Source of the DNA: Catillopecten margaritatus gill symbiont
GTDB taxonomy: Bacteria > Pseudomonadota > Gammaproteobacteria > PS1 > Pseudothioglobaceae
Assembly: GCA_037956075.1 (NCBI GenBank)
Contig: CP138327.1
Span: 248,001 to 312,000, forward strand
DNA: 64,000 nt
Direction: 5' to 3'
Made by a program: the position numbers and the translations under genes
In this document: one piece after another, positions 62,485 to 64,000 of the stretch
Layout: every line of letters starts with the position of its first letter
Position numbering within the stretch: the stretch's first letter is position 1
Notes under the pieces: generated by a model
The model's input: only the letters and a program-made list of their open reading frames with translations
What the model was told of the DNA's origin: nothing
Databases searched by the model: none

Positions 62485-63006
62485 ATGGCTCTAAATCTTG
62501 AAGCAAAAAAGGCTGTTGTTGAACAGGTTAATGCACTCGCTGAGGGCAGTATTGCTGTTGGTGTAGCTGAGTATCGTGGTCTGACAGTTGAACAAATGAC
62601 TAATCTACGCGCCAGCGCAATGGATGCCAGTGTTTCTTTACGCGTTGTAAAGAATTCACTCGCAAAAAGAGCGTTAGCGGATACGACATGCGAATGCGTT
62701 ATGCCAGTGTTAAGTGGACCTGTGGTTCTTGGTTTTTCACAAGAAGATCCAGGTGCAGTAGCACGGGTATTTAACGATTTCGTCAAAGAAAACGAAGATT
62801 TAGTTGTTAAAGGTCTGGGTGTTTCAGGTGATTTTGTGGAAGCAAATGAACTTAAACGCATCGCAGCCTTACCAACCAAAGACCAAGCGATTAGCTTAGT
62901 TATGGCACTTATGTTGGCACCAGTAGAGAAATTGGCAAGGAGTCTGAACGACATCCCAGGTCAAATCACTCGCGTGGTTTCAGCAGTGGCACAACAAAAA
63001 CAATAA
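62485..63006 (+). CDS. rplJ: 50S ribosomal protein L10
   Basis: A 173-residue stalk base protein that anchors L7/L12 dimers. [38 protein letters not shown]-type sequence and [11 protein letters not shown] match the family. Normal length (typical 165-175). Confidence 0.96.
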   Translation: MALNLEAKKAVVEQVNALAEGSIAVGVAEYRGLTVEQMTNLRASAMDASVSLRVVKNSLAKRALADTTCECVMPVLSGPVVLGFSQEDPGAVARVFNDFVKENEDLVVKGLGVSGDFVEANELKRIAALPTKDQAISLVMALMLAPVEKLARSLNDIPGQITRVVSAVAQQKQ

Positions 63007-63033
63007 TAATATAAATAAAAAGGAGTAAATATC

Positions 63034-63411
63034 ATGGCTAAGATTACCAATGAAGATATTTTAAATGCAATTGCTGATATGTCAGTAATGGATGTTGTAG
63101 AGTTAGTTTCTGCAATGGAAGAAAAGTTCGGTGTATCTGCAGCAGCCGCTGCAGCAGCACCTGCAGCAGCAGCAGATGCTGGTGCAGCAGTAGAAGAAAA
63201 AGATGAGTTTGATGTTGTGATGACGAGCTTTGGTGAGAAGAAAGTTGCAGTTATTAAAGCGGTTCGTGGTATCACGGGTCTTGGTCTTAAAGAGGCGAAA
63301 GATATGGTTGAAGCAGCACCTGCACCAATCAAAGAAGGCGCATCTAAGGCTGAAGCTGAAGATATCAAAAAGCAGCTTGAAGAAGCTGGCGCTACTGTAG
63401 AACTTAAGTAA
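63034..63411 (+). CDS. rplL: 50S ribosomal protein L7/L12
   Basis: A 125-residue stalk protein: N-terminal dimer domain, an Ala-rich hinge ([20 protein letters not shown]) and the C-terminal factor-binding domain with [20 protein letters not shown]. Normal length. Confidence 0.97.
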   Translation: MAKITNEDILNAIADMSVMDVVELVSAMEEKFGVSAAAAAAAPAAAADAGAAVEEKDEFDVVMTSFGEKKVAVIKAVRGITGLGLKEAKDMVEAAPAPIKEGASKAEAEDIKKQLEEAGATVELK

Positions 63412-63427
63412 TTCTGTTCTATAAGAA

Positions 63428-63510
63428 CACTGGAATTCTCATAAGAGGACTCCGGTGTTTTTGCGTTTTTAACAAAACGCAATTTCAACCTATGAAAATT
63501 TCATAGGTTG
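63428..63510 (+). promoter_or_regulatory. Three hairpins in the rplL-rpoB gap
   Basis: CACTGGA/TCCGGTG followed by TTTTTG looks like an attenuator; TTGCGTTTT/AAAACGCAA (63461-63482) is a perfect 9-bp hairpin; and the arms CAACCTATGAAA/TTTCATAGGTTG (63486-63510) form a perfect 12-bp palindrome. The same gap in E. coli holds an attenuator and an RNase III site. Confidence 0.6.
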
Positions 63511-63580
63511 ACCCTATTACTTAGAAGACTTTATTGAGATATTGTTTTCTAAAAAATGTTAATTTTTAATGCGAGGTGCT

Positions 63581-64000
63581 ATGGCTTATTCATTTACTGA
63601 GAAAAAACGAATTAGAAATAATTTCGGTTCAAGAGAATCAATTTTAACGGAGCCAGATTTGTTGGCTATCCAGATAGAATCATTTAACGGCTTTATTCAA
63701 GCTGGCGTAAATGAGAAGACAAATGCTGGATTGCATGCTGTTTTTCAGTCTGTGTTTCCAATTACTGCAAATAATGGTTATGCAGAAATTGAATATGTTG
63801 ATTATGCATTGCAAAAGCCAAAGTTTAATGTTGAAGAATGTAAGTTGCGTGGTGTTACTTTTGCTTCAATTTTACGCGTTAAATTAAACCTTGTTTTATT
63901 TGATAAGAACGGTTCGACTTTAAAGAAAAAACGCAAAGTCAAACAAGTCATTGAAGAAGATGTTTATCTTGGACAATTGCCATTAATGACAGATACAGGT
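63581..64000 (+). CDS. rpoB: RNA polymerase beta subunit, N-terminal part
   Basis: The frame opens with ATG 63581 behind a GAGGTG site and runs off the window after 140 codons. The sequence MAYSFTEKKRIRNNFGSRES, DLLAIQIESFNGFIQ and AEIEYVDYALQKPKFNVEEC is typical of the beta subunit N-terminus. The gene follows rplL as in nearly all bacteria. Confidence 0.97.
   Translation, partial: MAYSFTEKKRIRNNFGSRESILTEPDLLAIQIESFNGFIQAGVNEKTNAGLHAVFQSVFPITANNGYAEIEYVDYALQKPKFNVEECKLRGVTFASILRVKLNLVLFDKNGSTLKKKRKVKQVIEEDVYLGQLPLMTDTG

Overview
The window is a low-GC stretch of a gammaproteobacterial chromosome. Gene order (tRNA-Tyr/Gly/Thr-tuf-tRNA-Trp-secE-nusG-rplKAJL-rpoB), tatABC next to hisIE, hda, bamC, lpxL-type and ccm genes all point to Gammaproteobacteria. 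The AT-rich composition, small intergenic gaps, complete Complex I genes, siroheme synthase and several decaying genes would fit the SUP05/Thioglobus group of sulfur oxidisers and their mussel or clam symbionts; this placement is an inference from composition and gene content, not from a search.

Layout. 1-8733: end of a nuo operon (nuoG, partial, to nuoN), interrupted between nuoK and nuoL by a DUF4160/DUF2442 pair. 8752-11220: a large Roc-COR-like GTPase with a GC-rich repeat block. 11236-21803: housekeeping genes (bioC, a metal-binding protein, cmoB, frr, pyrH, uvrA, purN, purM, pgsA, hda). 21826-23811: two copies of one miniature inverted-repeat element flank cysG and a DUF2892 gene. 23852-28542: tRNA-Leu, a glycine-zipper protein, serB, ccmF, ccmI. 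28646-38834: dapE, trmD, a first PII/ammonium-transporter pair, dapA, bamC, a split NAD-dependent DNA ligase, then a second PII/ammonium-transporter pair followed by an ANTAR-domain regulator. 38831-42940: tatCBA, hisEI, a secreted nuclease, glutathione reductase. 42982-48517: a frameshifted TPR gene with 120-bp tandem repeats, then an oxidative-stress block (EncFtn-like ferritin, catalase, OxyR-like regulator, quinone reductase, nitroreductase, HxlR regulator). 48688-57054: prfB, rpsO, lpxL-like, dnaG, and a short division cluster (small membrane ORF, mraZ, rsmH, ftsL, ftsI). 57197-64000: malic enzyme, then the tRNA-tuf-ribosomal protein-rpoB region.

The most interesting signal is the leader of the second PII/ammonium-transporter operon. 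Downstream of a near-perfect sigma70 promoter there are two successive units, each made of two hairpins with A1/G4 hexaloops overlapping an intrinsic terminator. This is the architecture recognised by ANTAR antiterminators, and an ANTAR protein with a degenerate receiver domain is encoded just downstream. Other notable points are a three-copy miniature element family with CCCTAATCC ends and 5-bp target duplications, a 59-residue membrane ORF coupled to mraZ behind three tandem MraZ-type boxes, a ligase split at an A-run, an orphan EncFtn without an encapsulin, and several enzymes or regulators lacking a usual key residue.
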